Assembly: GCA_021808195.1 (NCBI GenBank)
Contig: JAKBCE010000025.1
Coordinates: 1 to 58,696 of the forward strand
Direction of reading: 5' to 3'
DNA from: Pseudomonadota bacterium
GTDB taxonomy: Bacteria > Pseudomonadota > Gammaproteobacteria > Steroidobacterales > Steroidobacteraceae
DNA length: 58,696 nucleotides
A program made the position numbers and the translations under genes. The notes under the pieces were generated by a model, which worked only from the letters and a program-made list of their open reading frames with translations, was not told the DNA's origin and did no database searches. Positions 9,937 through 19,163 of this stretch are shown here, piece after piece; positions within the stretch are counted from its first letter, which is position 1; each line of letters starts with the position of its first letter.

Positions 9937-11373
9937 CGCTTCGTACTGCCTCAAGTAATTTTGTTACCGATTGCCTTATCCACCAGGTCACTGAATTGTC
10001 TTTCTCGATCGCTTTCCGGTCGCCGTGTGAGCTGCACCACCCAATGCGCGTCTGATCCCGCAGAGGACAAGAGTCCTTGGCCGCGCGAGACGTGTTGCAA
10101 CACCATCGGCCAGTAGCATCTCATGTGAGGCAACGATCACAGCCGGTAACATCCCTGGTAAGGCAATGTGAGGGCTGGGTCTTTTCGCCTGCGCCAGCGG
10201 CAAATCGATCCTGCACATGATCTTCAGCACGTGGCGCTTGAACATCGCATTCGCCAGATCGAGCGACACGCATGTGAAGTTGCGCGACAAATTGGCCCAA
10301 TCCGATGAGGCCATCCTCGAGGACTTCGGCACGCGCAAAATGACAGCCGCGAAGACCCATGACCTGTGCGTGCCACTCAATGAGCGCTGCATCGAAGGTC
10401 CGCCGCGTTCACCACGCCGCACATCGGGTTCTGTTCTGGAAATATGCAGGGCGGCTATACCAACGGGCACAATCGAGCGCGAAGCGAGCTCGCTGGGGAA
10501 AGCTCTCCCGAGAGGAGCCGCGACGGAATACATCTCTTTTGGCAAAGTCGGCGATAGGTCCAAGTACAAAGCGTCTTATCTGGCGATCGCTCGGTTCAAG
10601 GAACAGATGGAACAGGATGAGGGGTCCGGAAGCGCAGCAGTCACCCGCTGTGGGCGCACTCTCCTTTCCCGTGATCTGAGACGCGGATTTCCTGTTTGCC
10701 CGCAAGTGCGCAGCCGGCGAAGACAATCAAGCTCTCTGCGAGGCCAACGTAAACCCAGTTTCAATGTTCTCTGAGTTCGCAATACCGCAGATAGCTCACG
10801 CCGTCGGCTCACGACCGACTTCGTGCGAAATCCCTCGACCCGGGGGCAGAAATTCCTCGCCCATGAGGGCCATTCGCTTGCAGCCAACCCCACGTTCCAT
10901 TGGGCCTATTTTCCGCTGCAGAACGTCAAGGGGCACCGTGTGCTGCTTGCAATGGCGCCGGAGAATATCGCTCCATGCCCCTTCGGAGCCCGCCCGATAG
11001 CGATTTGCCGAGTCCTGTTCGCCGTAGGTCAATACTCGACCGAAATCGCCTCCATGGCTCTGACATTACGGCCAGTCATGCCGTAACGTGGTGGTATCCG
11101 CCCGCTCAAAGCTGGGAATCACATTGCCCTATCCGCTCGGGAAGAGCCTCCGCTGAGGAGTCACCCCGGCTTCCCCCGAACATCCCCTGGAGCTGCAAGC
11201 GACCAGCCAGCAATTGACCTCTGCCCAAGTCTCTTGACGAGGTTCTCCTCGTGCCGACTCAAGCGTCAGTTAGCGCGCGACGCCTTTATGCGGCGTCCGG
11301 TCGGAAGAATTCCTCAGTTCTCAAAGGCAACTTTGAGCCCAGCCGGAACCTTCATACAGCAGCCCACGAAAGC
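9937..11373. other. Gene-poor stretch around the istB remnant
   Basis: Apart from the istB fragments, this 1.4-kb stretch holds no frame I can name. Frames near 10800-11030 (minus) and 10900-11217 (plus) are open but overlap each other and resemble nothing familiar. It is probably degenerated mobile DNA that landed downstream of rho. A small hairpin (GACGCC/GGCGTC at 11279-11297) lies about 80 bases past the rho stop, but it has no T-run and so is a weak terminator candidate. Confidence 0.45.
10196..10530 (+). pseudogene. istB: Decayed istB (IS21-family ATPase) remnant
   Basis: Fragments of an IstB helper ATPase can be read across shifted frames. One frame gives a degraded P-loop SGKS at about 10196-10207. 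Further on, the same frame gives LRDKLAQSDEAILEDFGTR, T-A and DLCVPLNERC at about 10276-10400, which matches the IstB Walker B region (lacking one Asp) and the following helix. A different frame then gives HNRARSELAGES at about 10469-10504, resembling the IstB C-terminal HNAYRIELAGES signature. The switch of frame and the shortened distance between the P-loop and Walker B show frameshift and deletion. No istA remnant or terminal inverted repeats were recognised. The identification rests on motif recall, so it is moderate. Confidence 0.5.
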
Positions 11374-12819
11374 TCAACGCTTCATTGCCTCGAAGAATTC
11401 GCTGTTCGACTTGGTATCCTTGAGCTTATCGAGCAGGAACTCGATCGCCGCCAGCTCGTCCATCGGATGCAGGAGCTTGCGCAGGATCCACATCTTGGCG
11501 AGCTCGCCCTGATCGGTGATGAGCTCCTCCTTGCGCGTGCCCGAGCGGTTGATGTTCACGGCCGGGAACACACGCTTCTCGGCAATGCGCCGGTCGAGGT
11601 GAATCTCGCTGTTGCCGGTGCCCTTGAATTCCTCGTAGATGACATCGTCCATCTTCGAGCCGGTATCGATCAGCGCGGTGGCGAGAATGGTCAGACTGCC
11701 GCCTTCCTCGATGTTGCGGGCCGCACCGAAAAAGCGCTTCGGACGCTGCAGGGCGTTTGCATCGACGCCACCGGTGAGCACCTTGCCCGAAGACGGCACC
11801 ACGGTGTTGTAGGCACGCGCCAGCCGGGTAATCGAATCGAGCAGGATCACGACGTCTTTCTTGTGCTCGACCAGGCGCTTAGCCTTCTCGATAACCATCT
11901 CCGCGACCTGCACGTGGCGGGCGGCCGGCTCATCGAAAGTGCTCGACACCACTTCGCCCTTGACCGTGCGCTGCATCTCGGTCACTTCCTCGGGCCGCTC
12001 ATCGATGAGCAGCACGATCAGATAGATCTCAGGATGATTGGCCGTGAGGGAGGTCGCGATGTTCTGCAGCAGCATCGTCTTGCCGGCTTTCGGCGGCGAG
12101 ACGATCAGTCCGCGTTGGCCCTTACCGATCGGCGCCACCAAGTCGATGGTGCGCGCGGTGAGATCCTCGGTCGACCCGTTGCCGCGCTCGAGCTTCAAGC
12201 GCCGGGTCGGGTGCAGCGGCGTGAGGTTCTCGAACAGCACCTTGTTGCGCGAGCTCTCCGGCGAATCGAAGTTGATCTCGCCGACCTTCAGCAGCGCAAA
12301 GTAACGCTCGCCGTCCTTGGGCGGGCGGATCAGCCCGGAGATCGTGTCGCCGGTGCGCAGATTGAAGCGGCGGATCTGGCTTGGGCTGATGTAGATGTCA
12401 TCGGGACCGGCCAGGTAGGAGCCGTCCGCCGAGCGCAGGAAGCCGAAGCCGTCCTGCAGGATCTCGAGCACGCCGTCGCCGTAGATATTCTCGCCGTTGC
12501 GCGCATGCGCCTTGAGGATCGAGAAAATGATGTCCTGCTTGCGCGAGCGAGCGAGATTCTCGAGTCCCATGGACTCGGCGACTTTGACGAGCTCGTGAAT
12601 AGGCTTCGCCTTGAGCTCAGTCAGATTCATCGAGTTGCGCGACTGCGCAAGCTCGGCCGGACTGATGATTTCCGACTCGTCGGCCTCGAACACGTCGTCG
12701 TGCAGGTCCTCCGGCCGTCCTCCGGTGTTGCCGTTGGCGCGGTTGCCGTCGCGGTCACGATTGCCGTGGCGCTGACCCTTGGACCGGTTGCGGCCCTGAT
12801 TACCGAGATAGCCTCTCAC
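11374..12819 (-). CDS. rho: Transcription termination factor Rho with N-terminal extension
   Basis: The hexameric RNA-dependent ATPase that ends transcription. From [10 protein letters not shown] (residue 64) to FFEAMKR the protein tracks E. coli Rho over its full 418-419 residues. It has the N-terminal helical bundle, the OB-fold RNA-binding domain ([21 protein letters not shown]), Walker A PPKAGKT, Walker [11 protein letters not shown] with the R-finger region, the Q-loop at [10 protein letters not shown], and the R-loop at EEFKGTGN. The GTG at 12819 adds 63 residues rich in Arg, Asn and Gly and then acidic. This start overlaps the trxA stop by four bases (GTGA) and has GGAAAG about 8 bases upstream, so translation is probably coupled to trxA. 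The alternative start is the ATG at 12630. The trxA-rho order matches E. coli. Confidence 0.97.
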   Translation of the reverse strand: MRGYLGNQGRNRSKGQRHGNRDRDGNRANGNTGGRPEDLHDDVFEADESEIISPAELAQSRNSMNLTELKAKPIHELVKVAESMGLENLARSRKQDIIFSILKAHARNGENIYGDGVLEILQDGFGFLRSADGSYLAGPDDIYISPSQIRRFNLRTGDTISGLIRPPKDGERYFALLKVGEINFDSPESSRNKVLFENLTPLHPTRRLKLERGNGSTEDLTARTIDLVAPIGKGQRGLIVSPPKAGKTMLLQNIATSLTANHPEIYLIVLLIDERPEEVTEMQRTVKGEVVSSTFDEPAARHVQVAEMVIEKAKRLVEHKKDVVILLDSITRLARAYNTVVPSSGKVLTGGVDANALQRPKRFFGAARNIEEGGSLTILATALIDTGSKMDDVIYEEFKGTGNSEIHLDRRIAEKRVFPAVNINRSGTRKEELITDQGELAKMWILRKLLHPMDELAAIEFLLDKLKDTKSNSEFFEAMKR

Positions 12820-13145
12820 AGGTTACTTTCCAGAAATGCCGACAGTTGAGATTTGGAAACGGCGCCGACTTTCTGAGCTTCGACCGTGCCGTTCTTGAAC
12901 AGAATCAGCGTCGGGATGCCCCGAATGCCGTACTTCGGCGGCGTCTGCGGATTCTCATCAATATTGAGTTTGGCGATCTTGAGGCGATCCTGGTACTCGC
13001 CGGCGATCTCATCCAGGATCGGAGCGATCATCTTGCATGGACCACACCATTCCGCCCAAAAATCGAGCAGCACAGGCTTGTCGGACTGCAGAACGTCCTG
13101 GCTAAAAGTAGCGTCCGTCGTATGGACGATGTGCGGATTGCTCAC
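12816..13145 (-). CDS. trxA: Thioredoxin
   Basis: A general protein-disulfide reductase of the cytoplasm, 109 residues long, the usual size. The active site [10 protein letters not shown] lies near residues 30-39, and the cis-proline loop [11 protein letters not shown] near residue 75. I chose the GTG at 13145 because GGAGG lies 9 bases upstream and the protein then begins with the normal thioredoxin N-terminus. The longer frame upstream adds 34 residues with no family support. The stop codon overlaps the rho start. The gene diverges from rhlB across about 590 bases, the same arrangement as in enterobacteria. Confidence 0.97.
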   Translation of the reverse strand: MSNPHIVHTTDATFSQDVLQSDKPVLLDFWAEWCGPCKMIAPILDEIAGEYQDRLKIAKLNIDENPQTPPKYGIRGIPTLILFKNGTVEAQKVGAVSKSQLSAFLESNL

Positions 13146-13738
13146 GCGGTTCAACCTCCGTCGAAGGCAGTTTTCAGTCGGGATTAGCGAAGGGCTGTCG
13201 AGGCCGGGTGGCGGGCCGTGAACGCCTCTGCCGGAAATACCCGTCAAACGGTTACACTAAACTCGTGCAGTAATGAGGTATCGAGCTTGATTCAATTTGG
13301 ATGCGGCCTGCCTCGAGCGCCCCTGGGGGCCGGCAGACGCGGACCGGATGGCCCGCCCACTAGGATGCTTTTTAGCGCTTCCGAAGCGCTTTTGCAAGCG
13401 CCTACCCAGACCTCCGTTCAACACTGTGACTCGGAACCTCGGCCGTTTGCTCCGGCCACCCCCACGGCATGCCCCCTGGGCGTCTTGTGCATCGCAACAT
13501 CGTCGCCGTGGCGGCTGAAGTTCTCATCGCTGCGCCCCACGTGCGGCACGGTCCGTCGGCTGAGTTCCGACCCGCCCCGCGCTGCAGATAGACCCACCAC
13601 TGGACCATGCCGGCTGTCCGCAAAGGCTCGCCAGCAGGTACGATGGGCGCACAATTCGATAGACATATGCTACCACAACCGCTTGGGCGGCGCCTTCCTG
13701 GGGACATTCCGTCTCGGCCGGCGCACGCTGGAGAATCG
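13146..13738. promoter_or_regulatory. Divergent trxA/rhlB intergenic region
   Basis: This 593-base region must hold the promoters of the trxA-rho operon and of rhlB. Long frames cross it on both strands but run into rhlB out of frame and look like chance. The one striking element is the hairpin at 13374-13393, listed separately. The length suggests a long 5' leader on at least one side. Confidence 0.5.
13374..13393 (+). terminator. Terminator-like hairpin in the rhlB leader
   Basis: AGCGCT-TCCGA-AGCGCT, extendable by two pairs into the loop, is followed on the plus strand by TTTT. No plus-strand gene ends just upstream, so it is not an ordinary end-of-operon terminator. It lies about 345 bases before rhlB and could be an attenuator in a long leader, or simply a palindrome. 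Confidence 0.35.
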
Positions 13739-15046
13739 ATGAACGAATCCTCTGGACTCACCGTCACCTTCGACAATCTGGGACTGGCGGCACCGGCGCT
13801 CGCCGGCATCCGCGCTGCGGGTTTTACGCAGTGCACGCCGATCCAGGCGCAAACGCTGCCCATCGCGCTCACCGGGCGTGACGTGGCCGGCCAGGCCCAG
13901 ACCGGCACCGGCAAGACTGCCGCATTCCTGGTTGCCCTGTACCACACCCTGCTCACTCGCGAGCCGCCGCCGGGCCGCACCCCGACCTCGGTGCGCGCGC
14001 TCATTGTCGCGCCCACGCGCGAATTGGCGGTGCAGATCCATCATGATGCCGAGACTCTCGGTCGGCACACCGGTCTGAAACATGCGGTGGTCTACGGCGG
14101 CATCGATTACGAGAAACAGCGGCGCACGCTCGAGGAAGGCATCGACGTGCTGATCGGCACGCCGGGACGGCTGATCGATTATTACAAACAGCACGTCTTC
14201 GATCTGAAGCATGCTCAGGTCCTGGTGCTGGATGAGGCCGACCGCATGTTCGACCTGGGCTTCATTGCCGACATCCGCTATCTTTTGCGCCGACTGCCAC
14301 CGCCCGAGCGGCGCCAGTCGATGTTATTTTCCGCGACGCTGTCCTACCGTGTGCTCGAACTCGCCTACGAGCACATGAACAACCCCGAGCTGGTCCGCGT
14401 CGAGCCGGACAAGAAGACGGTCGACCGGGTCCGCCAGATCATGTACTACCCCGCGATGGAGGAGAAAATTCCGTTGCTCGTCGGGCTGCTGCGCCAGAGC
14501 GAAGCACGCCGCACCATGATCTTCGTCAATACCAAGCGCATGGCCGAGAAGCTCGAAGCGGTGCTGCGCGCCAACGATTTCCATGCCCAGGCGCTCTCCG
14601 GCGACGTGCCGCAGGCGAAACGGCTGCGCTTCCTGCGCGACTTTCACAATGGCGAGCTGGCAGTGCTCATTGCCACCGACGTCGCCTCGCGTGGACTGCA
14701 CATTCCGGAGGTCAGCCACGTATTCAATTTCGATCTGCCGCAGGATGCCGCCGATTACGTGCACCGCATCGGGCGTACTGCCCGGGCAGGCGCGGAAGGC
14801 GATGCGATCAGCTTCGCCTGTGAGGAATACGCCGTCGCGCTGCCGGACATCGAAAGCTACGTCGGGCACAAGATCCCCTCCGCCTCGATCGCCCCGGAGA
14901 TGCTCGCTGCGGGCCTGACCGAACCCGAGGCGTTACCGGAGCATCGCCATGGACCACGCCGCGGCGGCCCGCGCTCGGGCCGGCGTCCTGGCGGGCCCGG
15001 AGCTGGCGGGCGCCGCGGGCGCAGCAAACCACACCGGTCGGGTTAG
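13739..15046 (+). CDS. rhlB: DEAD-box ATP-dependent RNA helicase RhlB
   Basis: A 435-residue RNA helicase, in enterobacteria a component of the RNA degradosome. All DEAD-box motifs are present in order: Q motif PIQAQTLP (near residue 39), motif I AQTGTGKT, Ia PTRELAVQ, Ib GTPGRLIDYY, II DEADRMFD, III SAT, then the second RecA domain with TMIFVNT, VLIATDVASRGLHIP and HRIGRTARAG. The C-terminus is a short Arg/Gly-rich basic tail, as in RhlB. The ATG at 13739 has GGAG about 8 bases upstream, and the frame open before it carries no helicase sequence. Its position divergent from trxA-rho supports RhlB over other DEAD-box paralogues. Confidence 0.93.
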   Translation: MNESSGLTVTFDNLGLAAPALAGIRAAGFTQCTPIQAQTLPIALTGRDVAGQAQTGTGKTAAFLVALYHTLLTREPPPGRTPTSVRALIVAPTRELAVQIHHDAETLGRHTGLKHAVVYGGIDYEKQRRTLEEGIDVLIGTPGRLIDYYKQHVFDLKHAQVLVLDEADRMFDLGFIADIRYLLRRLPPPERRQSMLFSATLSYRVLELAYEHMNNPELVRVEPDKKTVDRVRQIMYYPAMEEKIPLLVGLLRQSEARRTMIFVNTKRMAEKLEAVLRANDFHAQALSGDVPQAKRLRFLRDFHNGELAVLIATDVASRGLHIPEVSHVFNFDLPQDAADYVHRIGRTARAGAEGDAISFACEEYAVALPDIESYVGHKIPSASIAPEMLAAGLTEPEALPEHRHGPRRGGPRSGRRPGGPGAGGRRGRSKPHRSG

Positions 15047-15154
15047 CGCGCCGGCGCCGGCCACGCAGGGTATGATACGGTCGTGCACCATACGATGGCG
15101 CCGCGAGAGCCGCCGCGCCGGCTCTTGTCCCTCGACCCGCGGTCGCAACGCACC

Positions 15155-15385
15155 ATGACGGACACTGACACCGAAGACAACATCGATCGCGAGCTGTTTC
15201 GCAACATGGAAAAGCTACGCCAGCTGCGAATCGAGCATCGCGATCTCGATGAGGTCATCGGCCGGCTGTCCCTCGACATGCACATCGACGAGCTGCAGCT
15301 GAAACGCCTAAAGAAGCGCAAGCTCGCGCTGAAGGATCAGATCACGCGGCTCGAGAGCGAGCTCATTCCGGATCTGAACGCCTAG
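15155..15385 (+). CDS. YdcH/DUF465-family small coiled-coil protein
   Basis: A 76-residue, mostly helical protein. The family pattern is visible: LRIEHRDLDEVIGRL near residues 24-38, followed by a HIDELQLKRLKKRKLALKDQI helix that ends every DUF465/YdcH protein. The function of the family is unknown. I chose the ATG at 15155. The earlier in-frame ATGs lie in an Arg/Pro-rich stretch that overlaps the region after rhlB and is not family-like. The gene follows rhlB by about 110 bases and ends 16 bases before the convergent decarboxylase. Confidence 0.85.
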   Translation: MTDTDTEDNIDRELFRNMEKLRQLRIEHRDLDEVIGRLSLDMHIDELQLKRLKKRKLALKDQITRLESELIPDLNA

Positions 15386-15401
15386 CCAGACGCAGGCGAC
15401 G

Positions 15402-16823
15402 CTAATCCGCCGCGGCCGCCGACTGCATCAGTGTCCAGAGCGCCTCGACATGGCGCCGTTCGGTCGCCTCCACGCCGAATGACACCCGCACCATCCAGCG
15501 GTCATCGAGCAGCGCCGGAGTGAGGTAGGCCTGACCGGACTCGTTGATACGCCGAGCCCACGCCAGGGTATGCCGGTCGAGCGCATCGCCTGTGAGTTCC
15601 GGCGGCTCGTGCCGCACGCACACGGTCTGCAGGGCCACTGGCGCCAGACGCCGCCAGCCGGGCGTCGCGTCGACCCGCTCGGCCAGCCAGCGTGCATGGG
15701 CCAGATCGCGCCGCAGGCGGGTCTGCAGACCGCTCACCCCCTGCTCGCGAATCAAAAACCACAGCTTCAGCGCCCGAAAACGCCGGCCTAGTGGGATACC
15801 CCAGTCGCGCAGGTTGCGCGCGCGCTCATCGACCGCGGTGCGCAGATAGCTCGGACTGCTCGACATCACCCGGATCAGATGCTGTGGATCGCGCACGTAG
15901 TACAGCGAGCAGTCGAACGAGGCGCCCAGCCACTTGTGCGCGTTCACGATCAGTGAATCGGCCAGCTCGATGCCCTGCCACATCGGGCGGCATTCCGGCA
16001 GGATCATGGCCGCCCCGGCGAGCGCCGCATCGACGTGCAGCCAAAGACCATGCACGCCGCTGACCTCGGCGATGGCTGCCAGGGGATCGACGGCAGTGGT
16101 GGCGGTCGAGCCGACCGTCGCAACCACCGCGCAGGGGTGCATGCCGCGTTGCAGATCCGCGGCGATCGCCTCGCGCAGCGCCTCAGGGCGCATCCGATAC
16201 TGCTCGTCGACGTCGATCACGCGCAGGTTCTCGCGCCCAAACCCGGCCAGCAGGGCCGCTTTCTCGACCGAGCTATGGCTTTGGCTCGACAGATAAACCG
16301 TCAACGGCTGGCCATATCCCTGTAAGCCCCCTCGCGTCGCCGCGTAGTCCGTGGCGCGCTCGCGTGCGCACAACAGGGCCACCAGGGTCGCGGTCGAGGC
16401 CGTATCCTGAATGACGCCGCTCCAGCAATCCGACAGTCCCATCATCTGACGCAGCCAGTCGGTGGTCAGATCTTCCAGCTCGGTGAGTGCCGGGCTCGCC
16501 TGCCAGTTCAACCCCAGCTGAGCAAGCCCGGTGCTCGCCAAGTCACCGAGTACTGCGGCAAGCGCGCTATTCGACGGGAAGTATGCGAAGAACCTCGGAT
16601 CCTGCCATTGAGTACAGGCCGGCAGGATGACCCGGGTCAGGTCCCCGAGCACCTGCTCCATCGGCTCCGGATCGAGCGGCGCGGTGCGCGGCAATTGATT
16701 ACGGACCTCCCCGGGCTGCACGCGCGGCACGACCGGGAATGCCCCGGCGCTGCTGTCGCGACGGTAATCGGCGATCCAATCGATCAGCTCGTGGCCGAAG
16801 CGGCGAAAGGCCTCATGGTCCAT
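15402..16823 (-). CDS. PLP-dependent aromatic amino acid decarboxylase-like protein (group II)
   Basis: A 473-residue pyridoxal-phosphate decarboxylase of the group II family (aromatic-L-amino-acid, tryptophan or tyrosine decarboxylases). Seen in order are FPSNSALAAVLGD, SPALTELEDLTTDWL, a Gly/Ser cofactor loop (QDTASTATLVAL), SSQSHSSVEKAA whose His stacks on the cofactor, WLHVDAALAG with the Asp that contacts the pyridine nitrogen, and NAHKWLG with the Schiff-base lysine. Substrate cannot be assigned: tryptamine, tyramine, phenethylamine or dopamine formation are all possible. It follows tldD by a few bases on the same strand, so it is probably the last gene of that operon. The ATG at 16823 is preferred to a TTG two codons earlier. 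Confidence 0.88.
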   Translation of the reverse strand: MDHEAFRRFGHELIDWIADYRRDSSAGAFPVVPRVQPGEVRNQLPRTAPLDPEPMEQVLGDLTRVILPACTQWQDPRFFAYFPSNSALAAVLGDLASTGLAQLGLNWQASPALTELEDLTTDWLRQMMGLSDCWSGVIQDTASTATLVALLCARERATDYAATRGGLQGYGQPLTVYLSSQSHSSVEKAALLAGFGRENLRVIDVDEQYRMRPEALREAIAADLQRGMHPCAVVATVGSTATTAVDPLAAIAEVSGVHGLWLHVDAALAGAAMILPECRPMWQGIELADSLIVNAHKWLGASFDCSLYYVRDPQHLIRVMSSSPSYLRTAVDERARNLRDWGIPLGRRFRALKLWFLIREQGVSGLQTRLRRDLAHARWLAERVDATPGWRRLAPVALQTVCVRHEPPELTGDALDRHTLAWARRINESGQAYLTPALLDDRWMVRVSFGVEATERRHVEALWTLMQSAAAAD

Positions 16824-16832
16824 GCGCAAGGC

Positions 16833-18284
16833 TCAGGCGGTGCCGCCGACGGTCAGGCCTTCGATCTTGAGCGTCGGCTGACCAACGCCGACCGGAACGC
16901 TCTGGCCCTCCTTGCCGCACGTACCAACGCCCTCATCAAGCTTCAGGTCGTTACCCACCAGCGTCACGCGCGTCAGCACGTCCGGGCCGTTGCCGATCAG
17001 CGTGGCGCCCTTCAGCGGCGCGCCCAGGCGGCCGTTTTCGATGGCATAGGCCTCACTGGCGGAAAACACAAATTTGCCCGACGTGATGTCCACCTGTCCG
17101 CCGCCGAAGTTCACGGCGTAAATCCCGCGCTCGACCGAGCGGATGATCTCCTGCGGATCGTACGGGCCAGGACGCATGTAGGTGTTCGTCATGCGCGGCA
17201 TGGTCACATGCGCAAACGACTCACGCCGCCCGTTGCCGGTTGGCCGCTGTCCCATCAGGCGGGCATTGAGCCGATCCTGCATATACCCGCGCAGGATTCC
17301 ATCCTCGATCAACGTCGTGCACTGCGTCGGAGTGCCCTCATCGTCAATATTCAGCGAGCCACGCCGCCGCGGCAGTGTCCCGTCATCGACCACTGTGCAG
17401 CCCGGCGCGGCAACCCGCTCGCCGATGCGGTTGGCGAACGCTGAGGTGCCCTTGCGGTTGAAGTCCCCCTCGAGCCCATGGCCGATCGCCTCATGCAGCA
17501 GAATGCCCGGCCAGCCCGCACCGAGGACCACCGTCATGGTGCCCGCCGGGGCCGGTACAGCCTCGAGGTTCACCAACGCTTGGCGGGCTGCCTCGCGCGC
17601 CAGGCGCAGCGGGGTCTCCTCGGCGACCAGCTCGGCCAATGAGTATCGCCCGCCGGCCCCGCAATAACCCTGCTCGCGTCGCCCGTTTTGCTCAACCAAC
17701 ACCGAGACGTTGAAGCGCACCAGCGGACGGATATCCGCGGCCAGGTCTCCTTCGCTGTTGGCGATCAACACGACCTCGTGCACCGCCACCAGACTGGCCG
17801 TCACGTGCACGATGCGCGGGTCGATGCGGCGCGCCTCGCGATCGACGCGCTCCAGCCAGGCAACCTTCTCCGGATCAGGCAGCGTCGAGAGTGGGTCGAC
17901 CGGTAGATACAGCTGATGACCGCCGCGCGCACGCCAAGCGGCCACCCGTCGCTGCGTGCCTTGCACGGCAATGGCGCGAGCCGCGTGCGAGGCCTCGGTG
18001 AGGGCTGGCAGGAGGATCTCATCGGAGTAGGCGAAGCCGGTCTTCTCTCCGCTGAGCGCACGCACGCCCACACCCTGTTCGATGCTCGCGCTGCCGTCCT
18101 TGACGATGCCGTCCTCGAGCGACCAGGACTCCTGGCGCGAGAGCTGAAAGTAGATGTCGGCGAAGTCCACCGAGTGCGTGAGCACCTCGCCGAAGACGTG
18201 CTCGAGACGGCCATCGAGGCCGCTCGGGCGCAGAATGAGATCGCGGGCAAGCGCGAGCGGATCGGTATGAGTCGGTTCAGTCAT
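16833..18284 (-). CDS. tldD: Metalloprotease TldD
   Basis: The TldD subunit of the TldD/TldE (PmbA) protease, known to act on peptide antibiotics such as microcin B17 and on CcdA. The protein has 483 residues, close to E. coli TldD (481). The zinc site [16 protein letters not shown] lies near residue 260, and [13 protein letters not shown] with the TldD-type TNTYMRPG follows. The C-terminal [21 protein letters not shown] is diagnostic. I set the start at 18284, where [14 protein letters not shown] begins. The frame open upstream encodes a proline/arginine-rich run unlike the family. The partner pmbA is not in the window. It sits downstream of the nitrilase-like gene, as in other gammaproteobacteria. 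Confidence 0.96.
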   Translation of the reverse strand: MTEPTHTDPLALARDLILRPSGLDGRLEHVFGEVLTHSVDFADIYFQLSRQESWSLEDGIVKDGSASIEQGVGVRALSGEKTGFAYSDEILLPALTEASHAARAIAVQGTQRRVAAWRARGGHQLYLPVDPLSTLPDPEKVAWLERVDREARRIDPRIVHVTASLVAVHEVVLIANSEGDLAADIRPLVRFNVSVLVEQNGRREQGYCGAGGRYSLAELVAEETPLRLAREAARQALVNLEAVPAPAGTMTVVLGAGWPGILLHEAIGHGLEGDFNRKGTSAFANRIGERVAAPGCTVVDDGTLPRRRGSLNIDDEGTPTQCTTLIEDGILRGYMQDRLNARLMGQRPTGNGRRESFAHVTMPRMTNTYMRPGPYDPQEIIRSVERGIYAVNFGGGQVDITSGKFVFSASEAYAIENGRLGAPLKGATLIGNGPDVLTRVTLVGNDLKLDEGVGTCGKEGQSVPVGVGQPTLKIEGLTVGGTA

Positions 18285-18316
18285 GTACGCTTTCCGTTTC
18301 GGATGCGGCGGCAGAA

Positions 18317-19129
18317 TCAGCCGAGCACGCGGTGCTCGAGCGCCGGGAAACTCTGGCGGTCGCGCCGCTCGGCATCGAGGTCGATGTCGGCCGTGACGCA
18401 ACCGCGCCCATGGGCAAGACGCGCGAGCACTCGGCCCCAATGATCGGCAATCAGACTGTCGCCGTAGGTCTCGCGGCCGCTCTCATGCACCCCGGACTGC
18501 CCCGGAGCGATCACGGCGCAGAGGTTCTCGATCGCCCGCGCGCGCAGCAGCACTTCCCAATGCGCTCGCCCGGTGGCGGCGGTAAACGCCGCCGGCACCA
18601 CGAACAGCTCCGCACCACGTGCGCTCAGCGCCCGGAACAGCTCCGGGAAGCGCACATCGTAGCAGACCGAAAGCCCCAGGCGGCCAACCGGGGTGTCGAG
18701 CACCACCGGCTCACGTCCCGGCACAAAGTGCTCCGACTCGCGATAGCTCTCAGCCCGACCAGGCAGCTGGACGTCGAACAGATGGATCTTGTCGTAGCGT
18801 GCCCGCCGCTCGCCAGCGGCGTCATACACCAGCGAGGCAGCCGCGAGACGGCCATCGGGCGCACCACCCAGCGGCAGCGTTCCGCCGACGATCCACAATC
18901 CGAGGCGGCGGGCCGTTGCAGAGAGAAAGGCCTGGATCGGTCCGTCGCCGTCGCGCTCCTGCACACCGCGCCGCTGCGCATCCGACCGCGCCATGAACGC
19001 AAAGTTCTCCGGCAGCACCGCCAGCTGCGCATCGCGCGCCGCAGCCTCCTCGAGCAGCAAGCCGGCATCGGCAAGATTGGCCGCCACGTCCGGACCGGAA
19101 GTCATCTGGATGGCAGCGACAATGCTCAT
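18317..19129 (-). CDS. Nitrilase-superfamily amidohydrolase (Nit / deaminated glutathione amidase-like)
   Basis: A 270-residue carbon-nitrogen hydrolase. The Glu-Lys-Cys triad is visible: LPENF (Glu near residue 41), YDKIHLFD (Lys near 113) and [14 protein letters not shown] (Cys near 155). These contexts, especially KIHLFDV and [10 protein letters not shown], point to the Nit1/Nit2 branch that removes the amide from deaminated glutathione or omega-amides, a metabolite-repair job. It lies between rng and tldD, where Pseudomonas has a homologue. In most relatives yhdP separates rng from this gene, and here yhdP is missing. Confidence 0.9.
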   Translation of the reverse strand: MSIVAAIQMTSGPDVAANLADAGLLLEEAAARDAQLAVLPENFAFMARSDAQRRGVQERDGDGPIQAFLSATARRLGLWIVGGTLPLGGAPDGRLAAASLVYDAAGERRARYDKIHLFDVQLPGRAESYRESEHFVPGREPVVLDTPVGRLGLSVCYDVRFPELFRALSARGAELFVVPAAFTAATGRAHWEVLLRARAIENLCAVIAPGQSGVHESGRETYGDSLIADHWGRVLARLAHGRGCVTADIDLDAERRDRQSFPALEHRVLG

Positions 19130-19163
19130 GCCGAAAGCCTACTCCGTCCGGCGCGCGCGCGCC

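Noticed and set aside
10796..11032. Minus-strand 78-codon frame downstream of rho as a possible gene
   Set aside because: It resembles no known protein and overlaps open frames on the other strand. Its neighbourhood looks like decayed mobile DNA.
11251..12849. 532-codon plus-strand open frame opposite rho
   Set aside because: It is the antisense of a certain gene. GC-rich codon usage keeps this frame open, and the translation has no family character. The same applies to long antisense frames at 18993-20657, 22213-23940, 43196-45070 and 51589-53514.
13218..13742. 174-codon plus-strand frame ahead of rhlB
   Set aside because: It is out of frame with rhlB, has no ribosome binding site and a composition rich in Arg, Pro and Ser as expected from chance.
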